The position numbers and the translations under genes are program-made. A DNA stretch of 64,000 nucleotides from Cnuibacter physcomitrellae (lineage in GTDB: Bacteria > Actinomycetota > Actinomycetes > Actinomycetales > Microbacteriaceae), in assembly GCF_014640535.1 (NCBI RefSeq), contig NZ_BMHD01000001.1:248001-312000 (forward strand), in the 5' to 3' direction. How positions within the stretch are numbered: position 1 is the stretch's first letter; each line of letters starts with the position of its first letter. The notes under the pieces were generated by a model. That model did no database searches and was not told the DNA's origin. It saw only the letters and a program-made list of their open reading frames with translations. Below, in pieces: positions 9,429 to 18,592 of this stretch.

Positions 9429-10481
9429 ATGTCCGCATTCGCGCGTCGAGCAGGAGCGGTGGTCGTCGCCGCCGGTCTGCTCGCCTCCGTCGCCGCCTGC
9501 TCCTCCGGGGGGTCCTCGAGCGGTGACTCCACGTCGTCGGCCGACGGCGACAAGTCGATCGTGCTGATCACGCCCACCCCCATCGGCGCCAACAACTTCC
9601 TCCAGCTCGCCGCGGACGGCGCGAAGGAGGCCGGCGAGAAGTACGGCGCCAAGGTCGACGTCTTCGAGAGCGAGGACCCGACGAGCATCCAGCAGAACAT
9701 CGACGCGGCGCTGCGCGAGAAGCCGGACATCATCATCGGCGTGAGCTTCAGCGTGCTCGACCAGATCACCGAGGCCGCGGCCGACAACCCGGACCAGCAG
9801 TTCCTGCTGATCGACACCTCGGCCGACGACCCCACCCCGAACCTCACCGCCGCGGTCTTCAAGGAGTACGAGGCGACCTACCTCACCGGCGTCGAGGCCG
9901 GGCTCCTCAGCCAGAAGAAGGACGTCGGCGTCGTGGCCTCGCTCGACACGCCGTTCCTGCACCGCTGGGTGGACCCGTTCTTCGCCGGCGCCCAGAGCAT
10001 CGACCCGACCATCAAGACCGCCGTGCAGTACGTGGGCGGCGACAACCCCTTCGGCGACCAGGCCCGCGCCAAGGCGCAGGCGCAGATCCTCGCCGACGGC
10101 GGGGCCGACTACATCCAGGCGGCCGCGTCCGGCGGCAACACCGGCGTGTTCGAGGCCGCGGCCGAGAACGGGTTCAAGGCGTTCGGCGTCGACACGAACC
10201 AGTGCCTCGACTCGCCCGGGAACGTGGTCGACAACGCGATCAAGCGCGTCGACGTCGCGCTCGTGAACTCGGTCGGCGACATCCTCGACGGCAAGACCGG
10301 CGGCTTCACCTCCTACGGTCTCGCCGAGGGCGGCGTGAGCCTCACCGGCCTCGAGGACGGCGTGGCCGACTCGCAGTGCCTCATCGCCGACCACCCGGAC
10401 GTCATCGAGAAGGTCAAGGAGGTGCGCGACCAGATCGTCGACGGCTCGCTCACCGTGACGGACCCGCTCACCGCGGGATGA
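9429..10481 (+). CDS. BMP-family nucleoside-binding lipoprotein
   Basis: A 350-residue substrate-binding lipoprotein. The signal sequence ends in the lipobox SVAAC; the rest is a type I periplasmic-binding fold of the PnrA/BMP family (for example LRYK-less core SIQQNIDAALREKPDIIIGVSF). Known members bind purine nucleosides. The ATG at 9429 was chosen because the signal peptide begins there; an upstream in-frame GTG would add a non-signal extension. Its stop overlaps the start of the ATPase gene (ATGA). It heads a five-gene nucleoside import and salvage operon and is divergent from metQ. Confidence 0.9.
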   Translation: MSAFARRAGAVVVAAGLLASVAACSSGGSSSGDSTSSADGDKSIVLITPTPIGANNFLQLAADGAKEAGEKYGAKVDVFESEDPTSIQQNIDAALREKPDIIIGVSFSVLDQITEAAADNPDQQFLLIDTSADDPTPNLTAAVFKEYEATYLTGVEAGLLSQKKDVGVVASLDTPFLHRWVDPFFAGAQSIDPTIKTAVQYVGGDNPFGDQARAKAQAQILADGGADYIQAAASGGNTGVFEAAAENGFKAFGVDTNQCLDSPGNVVDNAIKRVDVALVNSVGDILDGKTGGFTSYGLAEGGVSLTGLEDGVADSQCLIADHPDVIEKVKEVRDQIVDGSLTVTDPLTAG

Positions 10482-12037
10482 CGACGTCCCCAGACGTCAC
10501 CGCCTCCGTGGTCGGGCCGCTGCCGGCGGTCGAGCTGCGGGGGATCGGCAAGAGGTTCGGCGCCGTCGTCGCGAACGACGGCGTCGACCTCGTGCTGCGC
10601 ACCGGGACCGTCCACTCCGTCATGGGGGAGAACGGCGCGGGCAAGTCGACCCTGATGTCGATCCTCTTCGGGCTCGAGCAGCCCGACTCCGGCGAGATCC
10701 TGGTCGAGGGCCGACCGCGGAGGTTCGCCGGTCCGCTCGACGCCATCGCCGCGGGCCTCGGGATGGTGCACCAGCACTTCCGCCTCTTCGACAAGATGAC
10801 CGTCACAGAGAACGTGGTGTACGGGGCCGAGCCCCGCCGCCGCGGCCTGATCGATCGGCGTGCCGCCCGGGAGCGTGTGCTCGAGCTCAGCGAGCGGTAC
10901 GGGCTCGACACCGACCCGGACGCGGTCGTCGGCCGCCTCTCGGCCGGCGCGCGCCAGCGTGTCGAGATCCTCAAGGCGCTGCACCGCGACGCCAGGATCC
11001 TGATCCTCGACGAGCCCACGGCGGTGCTCACGCCCGCGGAGGTCGACTCGCTGTTCGCGGTCATCCGCCGCGCCGCGGACGCCGGCTCCACGGTCGTGCT
11101 GGTGACCCACAAGATCCACGAGGTCCTCGCGATCAGCGACGACGTCACGGTGCTCCGAGACGGCCGCGTGACAGGGCGCTTCGACGCGCGTGCCGCCACC
11201 GCCGACCAGCTCGTCACCGCCATGACGGGCCGGGAGGTCACCGTCGTCCGCAACCCCGGATCCGGCGAGCCCGGCGACGTCGTGCTCGCCGTGGAGGGCC
11301 TCGGGCTCGACGAGCGGGGGACCGTCGTGCTCGACGACGTCTCGCTCGAGGTGCGCGCGGGGGAGATCGTCGGCGTCGCCGGGGTCTCCGGCAACGGCCA
11401 GCACGAGCTCGCCGCGGCGATCCTCGGGACCCTCGGCACGGATCGGGGCCGCATCCGCCTGCACGGCGACGACCTCGGCCGCTCGTCGGTGCGCGACCGT
11501 CGTGAGCGGGGCATCGCGCTCATCCCGGAGGACAGACGGGCGGAGGGCACGGCGGTGACGATGTCGGTCGCCGAGAACCTCACCCTGGGCCATCATCGGG
11601 ACGCGCCCGTCGGCCGTCGTCGCGGCTGGGGGCGCGGCTGGATGTCGCTCCGCGCGGAACGAGAGCGGGCGCGGCAGCTCATCGCCGACTACGGCGTGCG
11701 CGCCGCGGGGGAGCAGCTGCCCGTGGGCGCCCTGTCGGGTGGCAACGCGCAGAAGGTCGTGGTCGCCCGCGAGCTCTCGCACGGTGCACCGCTCCTCGTC
11801 GCAGAGCAGCCCACGCAGGGCGTCGACGTGGGCGCGATCGAGTCGATCCACGCCCGTCTCCTCGAGTACCGCGACGCGGGCCGGGCCGTGCTCCTCATCT
11901 CGCATGAGATCAGCGAGCTGCAGGCCCTCGCCGATCGCGTGCTCGTCATGTACGCGGGGCGGATCGTCGCCGAGCTCGACCGCGACGACGCGACCACCGA
12001 CCGCATCGGAGCCGCCATGGCGGGAGTGACACCGTGA
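10478..12037 (+). CDS. Nucleoside ABC transporter, tandem ATP-binding protein (NupA/YufO-like)
   Basis: A 519-residue protein with two ABC domains, as in sugar and nucleoside importers. The first has a full Walker A GENGAGKS (residues 50-57), signature LSAGARQRVEILKAL and Walker B ILILDEPTAVLTP. The second has a degenerate P-loop GVSGNGQ and the signature LSGGNAQKVVVAREL, the usual asymmetry of this family. The ATG at 10478 overlaps the preceding stop, and its own stop overlaps the next GTG (GTGA), so the operon is tightly coupled. Confidence 0.92.
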   Translation: MTTSPDVTASVVGPLPAVELRGIGKRFGAVVANDGVDLVLRTGTVHSVMGENGAGKSTLMSILFGLEQPDSGEILVEGRPRRFAGPLDAIAAGLGMVHQHFRLFDKMTVTENVVYGAEPRRRGLIDRRAARERVLELSERYGLDTDPDAVVGRLSAGARQRVEILKALHRDARILILDEPTAVLTPAEVDSLFAVIRRAADAGSTVVLVTHKIHEVLAISDDVTVLRDGRVTGRFDARAATADQLVTAMTGREVTVVRNPGSGEPGDVVLAVEGLGLDERGTVVLDDVSLEVRAGEIVGVAGVSGNGQHELAAAILGTLGTDRGRIRLHGDDLGRSSVRDRRERGIALIPEDRRAEGTAVTMSVAENLTLGHHRDAPVGRRRGWGRGWMSLRAERERARQLIADYGVRAAGEQLPVGALSGGNAQKVVVARELSHGAPLLVAEQPTQGVDVGAIESIHARLLEYRDAGRAVLLISHEISELQALADRVLVMYAGRIVAELDRDDATTDRIGAAMAGVTP

Positions 12038-13143
12038 CCATCGCCCCCACACCCCTCCCGCCCACGGTCGAGCCCGCCGGCTCCCAGGACAGGGGCCTTC
12101 GCAGAGCGCTCGGCGTCGCGCTCCGCCACCCCGTCGTCGTCCCGGTCGGCGCGGTCATCGTCGCCCTCCTCATCGGCGCGGTCATCATGCTCAGCGCGGG
12201 TCTGAACCCGCTGGAGGCCTACTCCGCGGTGCTCACGGGAGCGCTCGACCCCGATTCGCTGGACTACACCATCTCGGTGTGGGGCTTCATCTGCGGCATG
12301 GCCGTCGCCGCCGCCATCCCGCTGCGGATGGGGGAGTTCAACATGGGCGGCAACGGCCAGATGGTGCTCGGCGGTGTGACGGCCGCCGTCATCGCCGGTC
12401 AGCTCGGCCTGCCCGGCATCCTCGCCGTCCCGCTGGCGGTCGTCGGAGCCGTCGTCGTCGCCGGTGCGTTCGGATCCCTGTCGGCCCCGCTCGCGACGCG
12501 GTTCGGGATCCCGATCATCATCTCGACGCTCCTGCTCTCCCCGGTCGCCGTGGCGGTCGTGTCCTACCTCGTCCGGTATCCGCTGGCCGAGCAGGGCTCC
12601 GCGGTGGCGCAGACGCCCCGTCTCCCGGCCGACGCGCGGATGCCCGGGCTGGGCGACTTCTCCTACTCCACGTGGGGCCTCATCCTGATCATCGCCGTCA
12701 TGGTGATCTTCTGGCTCGTCGACTCCCGGGCGGCGGTGGGGTTCGAGCTGAGGACGGTCGGCGCCAACCGGCGGTTCGCCTCCTACGGCGGAGTGCGGGT
12801 GGGACGGCTCGCCTTCGGCGCGATGGCCACCGGCGCCGCCGCGGCGGGTCTCGTCGGCGCGATCATCGTGCTCTCGCCGCCGTACCGCCTCATCGACGGA
12901 GCGCTCACCTCTCCCGGCTACACGTTCGCCGGGCTCGCGGCCGCACTGCTCGCGGGAGGGCGTCCCGCGCTCATCCCGGTCACGAGCATCCTGTTCACCG
13001 TCCTCCAGGTGGGCGGGGCCGCGATGGAGCGCACGGCCGACGTGCCGCGCCAGCTCTCCGACGTCCTGCAGGGCGTCGTCATCGTGGTGCTCGCGCTCCG
13101 CACGATCATCGACCAGCGCCGCACCGAGAGGAGCAGCGCCTGA
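12034..13143 (+). CDS. Nucleoside ABC transporter permease 1 (BPD_transp_2 family)
   Basis: A 369-residue membrane protein with about nine spans. The family block AIPLRMGEFNMGGNGQMVLGG near residues 93-112 and the loop GFELRTVGANRRFASYGGV near residue 232 are typical of nucleoside/branched-chain-type permeases. The start is GTG, in a 4-bp overlap with the ATPase gene; its stop shares a base with the next start (TGATG). It forms the heterodimeric channel with the following gene. Confidence 0.9.
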   Translation: MTIAPTPLPPTVEPAGSQDRGLRRALGVALRHPVVVPVGAVIVALLIGAVIMLSAGLNPLEAYSAVLTGALDPDSLDYTISVWGFICGMAVAAAIPLRMGEFNMGGNGQMVLGGVTAAVIAGQLGLPGILAVPLAVVGAVVVAGAFGSLSAPLATRFGIPIIISTLLLSPVAVAVVSYLVRYPLAEQGSAVAQTPRLPADARMPGLGDFSYSTWGLILIIAVMVIFWLVDSRAAVGFELRTVGANRRFASYGGVRVGRLAFGAMATGAAAAGLVGAIIVLSPPYRLIDGALTSPGYTFAGLAAALLAGGRPALIPVTSILFTVLQVGGAAMERTADVPRQLSDVLQGVVIVVLALRTIIDQRRTERSSA

Positions 13144-14048
13144 TGCACGTCTTCGAGCTCGGATTCGTCGCCGCCGTCCTCCTCGCGGCCACCCCGATCC
13201 TGTACGCCTCCCTGGCCGGCGCGATCTCCGCCCAGGCGGGCGTGTTCAACATCGCCCTCGAGGGGCAGATGCTCTGGGGCGCCTTCGCCGGCGTCGCGGG
13301 CAGCTACCTCACCGGCAGCGCCTGGGGCGGGCTCGCCCTGGCGATCGTGACCACGGCGATCTCGTCGGTCGTGCTCGCCGTCGGGGCCGCCCGCTGGAAC
13401 GCTGACCCCATCATCATCGCAATCGGCGCGAACCTGGTCGCCGTGGGCCTCACCGGGTTCCTGCTCCGGGTGCTGTTCGGCGTCTCGGGCACCTTCGCCC
13501 CGACGGGGCTGCAGGGTCTGCCGAAGATGGCCTTCCTCGCCGACGTCCCCGTGATCGGACCGATCTTCGCCGGGCAGACCGTCCTCGTGCCCCTCGCCTT
13601 CGTCGTGATCGTCGCCGTCGGCCTCTGGCTGAGGTCGACGCCGGCCGGCCTCCGGCTCCGGGGCGTGGGCGAGCATCCGGAGGCGGCCACGACGCTCGGC
13701 ATCGGCGTCTCGTCGTACCGGATGTGGACCGTGATCGTCGCCGGCGCCCTCTGCGGGGTCGCGGGGGCGCAGCTCTCGCTCGGCAACGTGACGGTCTTCA
13801 CCGAGAACATGACCGCAGGGCGCGGCTGGATCGCCGTGGCCGCCGTCATGCTGGTGTCGTCGCGGCCGCTCTGGCTGCCGCTGGCCTGCCTCGGCTTCGG
13901 CGCGGCCGAGGCCCTCGGCTTCCGGCTCCAGGGCATCGGCGCTCCGCAGCAGCTCACCGACGCCGCCCCCTACGCGATCACGCTCGTCGTGCTCGTGCTC
14001 ACCCGCATCCGCTTCACCCGGCGCCGCGACGCCGTCCTCAGCTCCTGA
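13143..14048 (+). CDS. Nucleoside ABC transporter permease 2 (BPD_transp_2 family)
   Basis: A 301-residue permease with about eight membrane spans. The motif AGVFNIALEGQMLWGAFAG near residues 29-47 matches the second permease subunit of Nup-type systems, and GLRLRGVGEHPEAATTLGI forms the cytoplasmic coupling loop. It is translationally coupled to the first permease (TGATG at 13141-13145). A 14-bp gap with a weak ribosome site separates it from the nucleoside hydrolase. Confidence 0.9.
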   Translation: MHVFELGFVAAVLLAATPILYASLAGAISAQAGVFNIALEGQMLWGAFAGVAGSYLTGSAWGGLALAIVTTAISSVVLAVGAARWNADPIIIAIGANLVAVGLTGFLLRVLFGVSGTFAPTGLQGLPKMAFLADVPVIGPIFAGQTVLVPLAFVVIVAVGLWLRSTPAGLRLRGVGEHPEAATTLGIGVSSYRMWTVIVAGALCGVAGAQLSLGNVTVFTENMTAGRGWIAVAAVMLVSSRPLWLPLACLGFGAAEALGFRLQGIGAPQQLTDAAPYAITLVVLVLTRIRFTRRRDAVLSS

Positions 14049-14062
14049 CCCGAAAGGCCGCC

Positions 14063-15043
14063 ATGACCTCCGACGCCCCCCGTGAGACCCGGCACGTCGT
14101 CCTCGACACCGACACCGGCATCGACGACGCGCTCGCCCTGCTCTACCTGGCCGGACGCGACGACGTCGAGCTGTCGGCGATCACCAGCGTGTACGGCAAC
14201 ACCCCGGTCGAGTCGGCCCTGACCAACATCGCACGCGTGCTCGCGGTGGCGGGCCTGGAGGACACCCTCGTCGCGAGGGGAGCGGCCGGGCCGATCACCG
14301 GCGAGGCACGGATCGCGTCGCACGTGCACGGCCATGACGGGCTGGGCGACCTCTGGAGCGAGCCGATCGCCCCGAAGAACCTCTCCCCGCTCTCGAGCGC
14401 CGAGCTCCTGGTCGAGCTGGGCCGGTCGCGCCCGGGCTACTACGACCTGCTGCCCGTCGGACCGCTGTCGAACCTCGGCCTCGCGCTCGAGATCGAGCCC
14501 GACCTGCTGACCCTCTACCGCTCGGTCGTCATCATGGGGGGATCCGGTCCCTTCCCGCCGCTCGGAACGGTGCAGATGGTGGACGCGAACATCCACAACG
14601 ACGCCGAGGCCGCTCGGCGGGTGTTCGCCGCGCCGCGGAACCGGCTCGTGATGGTGGGGGTCAACGTCACCGCGGGCACGATCGTGGACGAGCAGGCGGT
14701 GCAGGCCCTGCATCGCGCGGGCACCGAGTGGGGTACGTTCTCGGCCCAGGTGCTCGAGGCGTACATGGACTTCTACCAGTACGCCTGGGGCCGGCGTGTC
14801 TCGCCCGCCCACGACGGCCTCGCCGCGGCCCTGCTGGTGCAGCCGGAGTGGATCACCGCCGAGGCCACGGGTCCCGTGAACATCACGAGCGACGGCTTCG
14901 CCACGCGCGCTCACCTCATGCGCACGTCGACCGGTCTCCCGGTCAGCTGGGCGAGCGAGGACGCACCCGACACCGTCGTGGTGCTCGACGTCGACCGCGA
15001 GGCGTTCCTCGCCGACTTCGTGCGGGTCCTCAGCGGTCGCTGA
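14063..15043 (+). CDS. Inosine-uridine-type nucleoside hydrolase
   Basis: A 326-residue enzyme with the calcium-binding N-terminal signature DTDTGIDDALALL (residues 15-27), diagnostic of nucleoside N-ribohydrolases that split nucleosides into base and ribose. Further family features are the central SGPFPPLGTVQM-type loop, DANIHNDAEAARRVF and a C-terminal HD pair (SPAHDGLAAALL). It closes the nucleoside import operon, so imported nucleosides are probably hydrolysed in the cytoplasm. The ATG has AAAGG upstream. Which nucleosides are preferred cannot be told. Confidence 0.92.
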   Translation: MTSDAPRETRHVVLDTDTGIDDALALLYLAGRDDVELSAITSVYGNTPVESALTNIARVLAVAGLEDTLVARGAAGPITGEARIASHVHGHDGLGDLWSEPIAPKNLSPLSSAELLVELGRSRPGYYDLLPVGPLSNLGLALEIEPDLLTLYRSVVIMGGSGPFPPLGTVQMVDANIHNDAEAARRVFAAPRNRLVMVGVNVTAGTIVDEQAVQALHRAGTEWGTFSAQVLEAYMDFYQYAWGRRVSPAHDGLAAALLVQPEWITAEATGPVNITSDGFATRAHLMRTSTGLPVSWASEDAPDTVVVLDVDREAFLADFVRVLSGR

Positions 15044-15107
15044 GGTGGGCGGCGGTCGCTGAGACGAGCGGGGGCGCTGGGGTGAGCACGGGTCGCTGAG
15101 GCGAGCC
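15035..15107. repeat. Four degenerate copies of the nucleoside hydrolase gene end
   Basis: The last codons and stop of the hydrolase, GGTCGCTGAG (15035-15044), recur as GGTCGCTGAG at 15054, GGGCGCTGGG at 15072 and GGTCGCTGAG at 15091, each followed by a diverged GNGAGCG tail. Spacing is 18-19 bp. The array fills the 79-bp gap before the convergent regulator gene. Confidence 0.8.
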
Positions 15108-15122
15108 GCCCGCCGACCTCCG

Positions 15123-17546
15123 TCAGGCGCCGTGCCGTCGCCGTCGCAGGTCGTCGGCGACCAGGCGTCCCAGCTCGCGCCGCGAACCTGCGTTCACCTT
15201 CGTGCGGGCCTGATAGACGTGCGACTCCACCGTGCGGACCGAGAGGAAGAGCCGGACGGCGATCTCCCGGTTCGACAGCCCCTGCTCGACCAGCAGGGCG
15301 ATCTCGCGTTCGCGACGCGTGAGGTCGTCGGCGACGTACCGCGGCGCACGTCGGCCGAGCCGGTCGACGTGCCGCGCGTCCTCCTGCGGCGCTGACCCGA
15401 AGCCGGACGCGAGACGGGTCGAGGCCGCGCGGCTCCTGTGCGGCCTCGTCAGCTCCAGCACGGCGACACGTCCCCTGCGGGACCCGGCCTCGTCCGCCTC
15501 GGCCAGGCGGACGAACGCCTCCGCGTTCGTCCGGGCGAGGCGGAACATCGCACTGCGGTCGACGACGGCGCTGTCGACGCTCTCCAGGACGGTCCGGGCG
15601 TCTCGATCCCGTCCCACGAAGCCGAGGGCGGGAGCCAGGGTGAAGTGCAGCAGCGGCAGCCATCGACCCACCGCCAGCAGGGATGCCCGTCTCCCGGTCG
15701 AGGACAGGTCGAGCACCGCCGTCTCGTGGTCGCCTCGGCCGGCCGCCAGGACTCCCGTGCACATCCCCGCCAGCGCGAGGGCCAGGGGATCCCCGCCCCG
15801 TACCGCCCCGGCGAGGGCGGTCGTGACGCGGTCGGCGAGCGTGTCCGGCTCGCTCTCCTCCACCGCGGAGGCCAGCACCTCGAAGCAGAGGATCCAGAGC
15901 TCCGCCGCGGGTTCGGGGGAGGCGGTCCGGAGGCGGGTCCGCTCCGCCTGGGCGAAGGCCGCCCGTGCCTGGTCGGGCCGGCTCAGGTGAGCGCTCGCCA
16001 GGCCGACGACGAGGTGAGCGGCCAGCCGGGTCCGGCGATCCGCCTGCTCGTCGTCGGCGATCGCCCCTGCCAGATCCCGCGCCTCGTCCCAGCGCAGGGC
16101 CAGGGCCGCGCGCTCGGCGCGGAGAAGGGCCGCGCCGAGGGTGGCGGCCCGCTCCACCCTGCCCGCCGCGAGCAGGCGGTGTTCGAGGACGTCGACGCTG
16201 TAGTCGTGCGCTCCGGCCATCCACAGCGCCTCCCACCAGCGGATGATCCTCGTCAGCATCTGCGGATCGACCGTCGCGAGATCGATCCCCATCAGACGGT
16301 GGGCGGCGGCGTCCTCGCGGCGGAGCTGCGACAGGGCCCGGCAGGCCTCCAGCTCCGACTCGGCGGTCCGCTCGGCGGGGAGGAGCAGGTCGGCGTAGTC
16401 CACGGCGAGGGCGGCGTTGCCGTGGTCGTTCTCCCTCTTCGCGGCGGAGGCGAGGACTCTCGCCCGCAGGTCCGAGCCGAGCTCGCTCGCCGGGGGATCC
16501 GATTCGAGGCCCCTGTGCCACCGCTCGGCGACGTAGGTGGCGAGCGGTTCGCTCCACCACGGGGTGTCCGGCCGCAGCATCCTCGTGCAGGCGCGCCCGA
16601 GCATGCCCTCCACGGCCTCGGCGTCGGCGCGGCGTCCCGCGGCGCGGGCGAGCAGCGGATCGGCGGAGAGGTTCCGGAGCGGTGTGCCGTCGTCGACGAG
16701 GACATGACGCGCGAGGAGCCGGTCGATCACGCCGCCGTCGAGGAAGCGGGACGCGTGAGCGCGTCCGAGTCCGGGCAGGCGTCCGAGGAAGGCCGCGGCC
16801 TCGGCCTCCTCGTCGGTGAGGTCGGCGACGGCGGCGTCCGCGGCCGCCGCGAGACGGCTCCCCGGGGCGGGATCCGCGATCGCCGTGAGCGGCTCGCATC
16901 CCTTCTGCAGCGCCGAGCCGGCCTCGGCCGCCAGCTCGAGGAGGAGTCTCCTCGAGCCCGCCGAGTAGGCGATGATGGCCGCTCTCGTGACGGAGTCGAG
17001 GCGGGCTGAACCGGGCAGCGCGTCGAGGAACGTCGCGGCGTCCTGGCGGTCGAGCTCGTGGAGATCCCAGCGGTCCGCCACGCCGTGGAGCCAGAGGTCC
17101 GACGCGAGGTCGCGGCCCGGGGAGCGCTCGCCGGCCCGCGCCGTCGAGACGCCGAGGAGGAGGCTGGCACGGTCGGCGTAGACGAGGGTGGCCAGCGCGG
17201 TGGCGGAGTGGCCGTCGAGCTCCTGGACGTCGTCCACGACGATGACGAGGCGCGCCTCGACCGGCTGTCCGGACAGTGCGGCGCGCATCCGATCGTCTCC
17301 GCAGTGCTCGAGCGCGGCCCTGGGGACCCGGGAGATCGCCCGCCCCGTCCGCAGGCGGACCGCGCGGGTGCCCCGTCGTCGGATCTCCGCGATGATCGCG
17401 TCGAGGAGATGGCTCTTCCCCGTTCCGACCGCACCCGACACCACCACGCTGCGCCCGCTCAGCACCGCCGTGCTGATCGCGCTCACGTCGCGATCCGATC
17501 CGATCACGTCCGCCCCAGCGGACGGGTGCTCCACAGATCCGGTCAT
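15123..17546 (-). CDS. Large ATP-binding LuxR-family regulator (LAL type)
   Basis: An 807-residue regulator. It has an N-terminal ATPase domain with Walker A GAVGTGKS (about residues 38-45) and Walker B RLVIVVDDVQELD, a long helical repeat middle (TPR-like), and a C-terminal LuxR helix-turn-helix: LTRREREIALLVEQGLSNRE then VRTVESHVYQARTKV. LAL proteins activate genes in response to a bound ligand. The ATG at 17546 follows GGGGGTGAGC and is preferred to an ATG 30 bases upstream that lacks a ribosome site. The gene is divergent from the SipW secretion cassette, across a 346-bp region full of CTACCGAG repeats, making that cassette its likely target. Confidence 0.88.
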   Translation of the reverse strand: MTGSVEHPSAGADVIGSDRDVSAISTAVLSGRSVVVSGAVGTGKSHLLDAIIAEIRRRGTRAVRLRTGRAISRVPRAALEHCGDDRMRAALSGQPVEARLVIVVDDVQELDGHSATALATLVYADRASLLLGVSTARAGERSPGRDLASDLWLHGVADRWDLHELDRQDAATFLDALPGSARLDSVTRAAIIAYSAGSRRLLLELAAEAGSALQKGCEPLTAIADPAPGSRLAAAADAAVADLTDEEAEAAAFLGRLPGLGRAHASRFLDGGVIDRLLARHVLVDDGTPLRNLSADPLLARAAGRRADAEAVEGMLGRACTRMLRPDTPWWSEPLATYVAERWHRGLESDPPASELGSDLRARVLASAAKRENDHGNAALAVDYADLLLPAERTAESELEACRALSQLRREDAAAHRLMGIDLATVDPQMLTRIIRWWEALWMAGAHDYSVDVLEHRLLAAGRVERAATLGAALLRAERAALALRWDEARDLAGAIADDEQADRRTRLAAHLVVGLASAHLSRPDQARAAFAQAERTRLRTASPEPAAELWILCFEVLASAVEESEPDTLADRVTTALAGAVRGGDPLALALAGMCTGVLAAGRGDHETAVLDLSSTGRRASLLAVGRWLPLLHFTLAPALGFVGRDRDARTVLESVDSAVVDRSAMFRLARTNAEAFVRLAEADEAGSRRGRVAVLELTRPHRSRAASTRLASGFGSAPQEDARHVDRLGRRAPRYVADDLTRREREIALLVEQGLSNREIAVRLFLSVRTVESHVYQARTKVNAGSRRELGRLVADDLRRRRHGA

Positions 17547-17618
17547 GCTCACCCCCAGGCGGTGGGTCCTCCCCATCGACCCCGCGGAACCGCCCCGACC
17601 GCAGCGTCCCGCCTCACG

Positions 17619-17767
17619 CTACCGAGCGCCCCGGTGGATGTCCTGCGTAGTGGTACCGAGCGACTACCGAGATCGGACGGACGGACTACTGAGAGCGCTA
17701 CCGAGAGGGCACGCCCGGCGAGCGGTCGAGAGCGGCACACGGAGGAATCGCTGGTCCCACTACCGGG
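17619..17767. promoter_or_regulatory. Array of CTACCGAG-type repeats, likely regulator-binding sites
   Basis: Six copies of CTACCGAG or a one-to-two-base variant in the same orientation: 17619, 17653 (GTACCGAG), 17664, 17686 (CTACTGAG), 17698 and 17760 (CTACCGGG). The four central copies are spaced 11, 22 and 12 bp, close to whole helical turns, so they would present on one DNA face. They lie between the LAL regulator and the SipW cassette. Binding by the LAL protein is inferred. Confidence 0.6.
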
Positions 17768-17783
17768 TTCCCGCATCAGCCCG

Positions 17784-17811
17784 TGACCGCGCCGGGAGTC
17801 CGCCCTTAACG
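17784..17811 (+). promoter_or_regulatory. Candidate promoter of the SipW cassette
   Basis: TGACCG at 17784-17789 and TTAACG at 17806-17811 with a 16-bp spacer, 81 bp before the first gene of the cassette and downstream of most of the CTACCGAG array. The match to a vegetative promoter is only moderate. Confidence 0.35.
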
Positions 17812-17892
17812 TCCAGGCAGATCCGACGACGGATCCGGCGAGGAGGCGACGGAGCCTCCCGCCTCCCGCCAACGACATGGGGTGGAACGGAC

Positions 17893-18570
17893 ATGGAAAC
17901 TCAGACCAAGCGCGGCCTCACCAGGCGCAAGGTGTTCGCGATCGCGGCAGGCTGTGCGGCGATCGGGATCGGGGCCACGGCGACGCTCGCGGCCTGGACG
18001 GACAGCGAATGGGTGTTCGGCGGCGACGGGAGCGGCGGGCCGGGCATCGGCACGTCGACCTTCTCCGTGCAGCAGAGCACGGATGGGGGCGCGACCTTCA
18101 GCGACGAGCCGGACAACCCCGGCGGCGAGATCGTCTTCACCCCCGACGCGCTGAACCTCACTCCCGGGGACTCGATCTACGCCGGCGTGGCGTTGCGCAC
18201 CTCCGCCGACTCCGTGGCGGGCGACGTGAGCCTGCTCCCGGCCGTCGCGGCGACGGGCATCGTCACCGACGACCCCGCCGGTCTGCTCTTCGACACGCTC
18301 GACGTGGCGATCGTCACCGATGACGCCCCGTTCACCTGCAACGCGGCCGCCTTCGCGCCCGGCAGCCCGGCGACCCTCATCGGTGCGGGCGACCTGGACA
18401 GCACCGGGGGCTCGCCCTCGCAGGCTCTGCTCGCCGCCGGTGGATCCACGCAGTACTACTGCTTCCAGATCCTCCTGCCCGACCCGCTCCCGGTCACTCC
18501 CGGTGGCGCGGACGACTTCATGGGCCGCACCGTCGCTCCCGCCTGGGAGTTCTCGGCGATCTCCTCGTGA
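17893..18570 (+). CDS. SipW-dependent-type signal peptide protein (secreted)
   Basis: A 225-residue exported protein. The N-terminus has a charged region ending RRKVFAIAAG and a hydrophobic stretch to about residue 34, followed by TLAAWTDSEWVFG, the layout of SipW-type signal sequences (as in TasA-related proteins). The mature part is beta-rich, acidic and contains two cysteines (FTCNAAAF and TQYYCFQ). The same W-x-DSEWV tag recurs in the fourth gene of the cassette. It lies directly upstream of the signal peptidase gene. A fibre or matrix subunit is plausible; no enzymatic motif is seen. The start ATG at 17893 was chosen from the signal peptide. Confidence 0.82.
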   Translation: METQTKRGLTRRKVFAIAAGCAAIGIGATATLAAWTDSEWVFGGDGSGGPGIGTSTFSVQQSTDGGATFSDEPDNPGGEIVFTPDALNLTPGDSIYAGVALRTSADSVAGDVSLLPAVAATGIVTDDPAGLLFDTLDVAIVTDDAPFTCNAAAFAPGSPATLIGAGDLDSTGGSPSQALLAAGGSTQYYCFQILLPDPLPVTPGGADDFMGRTVAPAWEFSAISS

Positions 18571-18592
18571 TCGCGGGCGGCGGCTGATCACG

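Noticed and set aside
8363-9862. Extended MetQ reading from 9862
   Set aside because: The first 198 codons are the antisense of the BMP gene; lipoprotein signal and ribosome site fix the start at 9268.
15123-17546. Quorum-sensing LuxR
   Set aside because: It has an ATPase and TPR-like middle, not an autoinducer-binding domain, so it is a LAL regulator.
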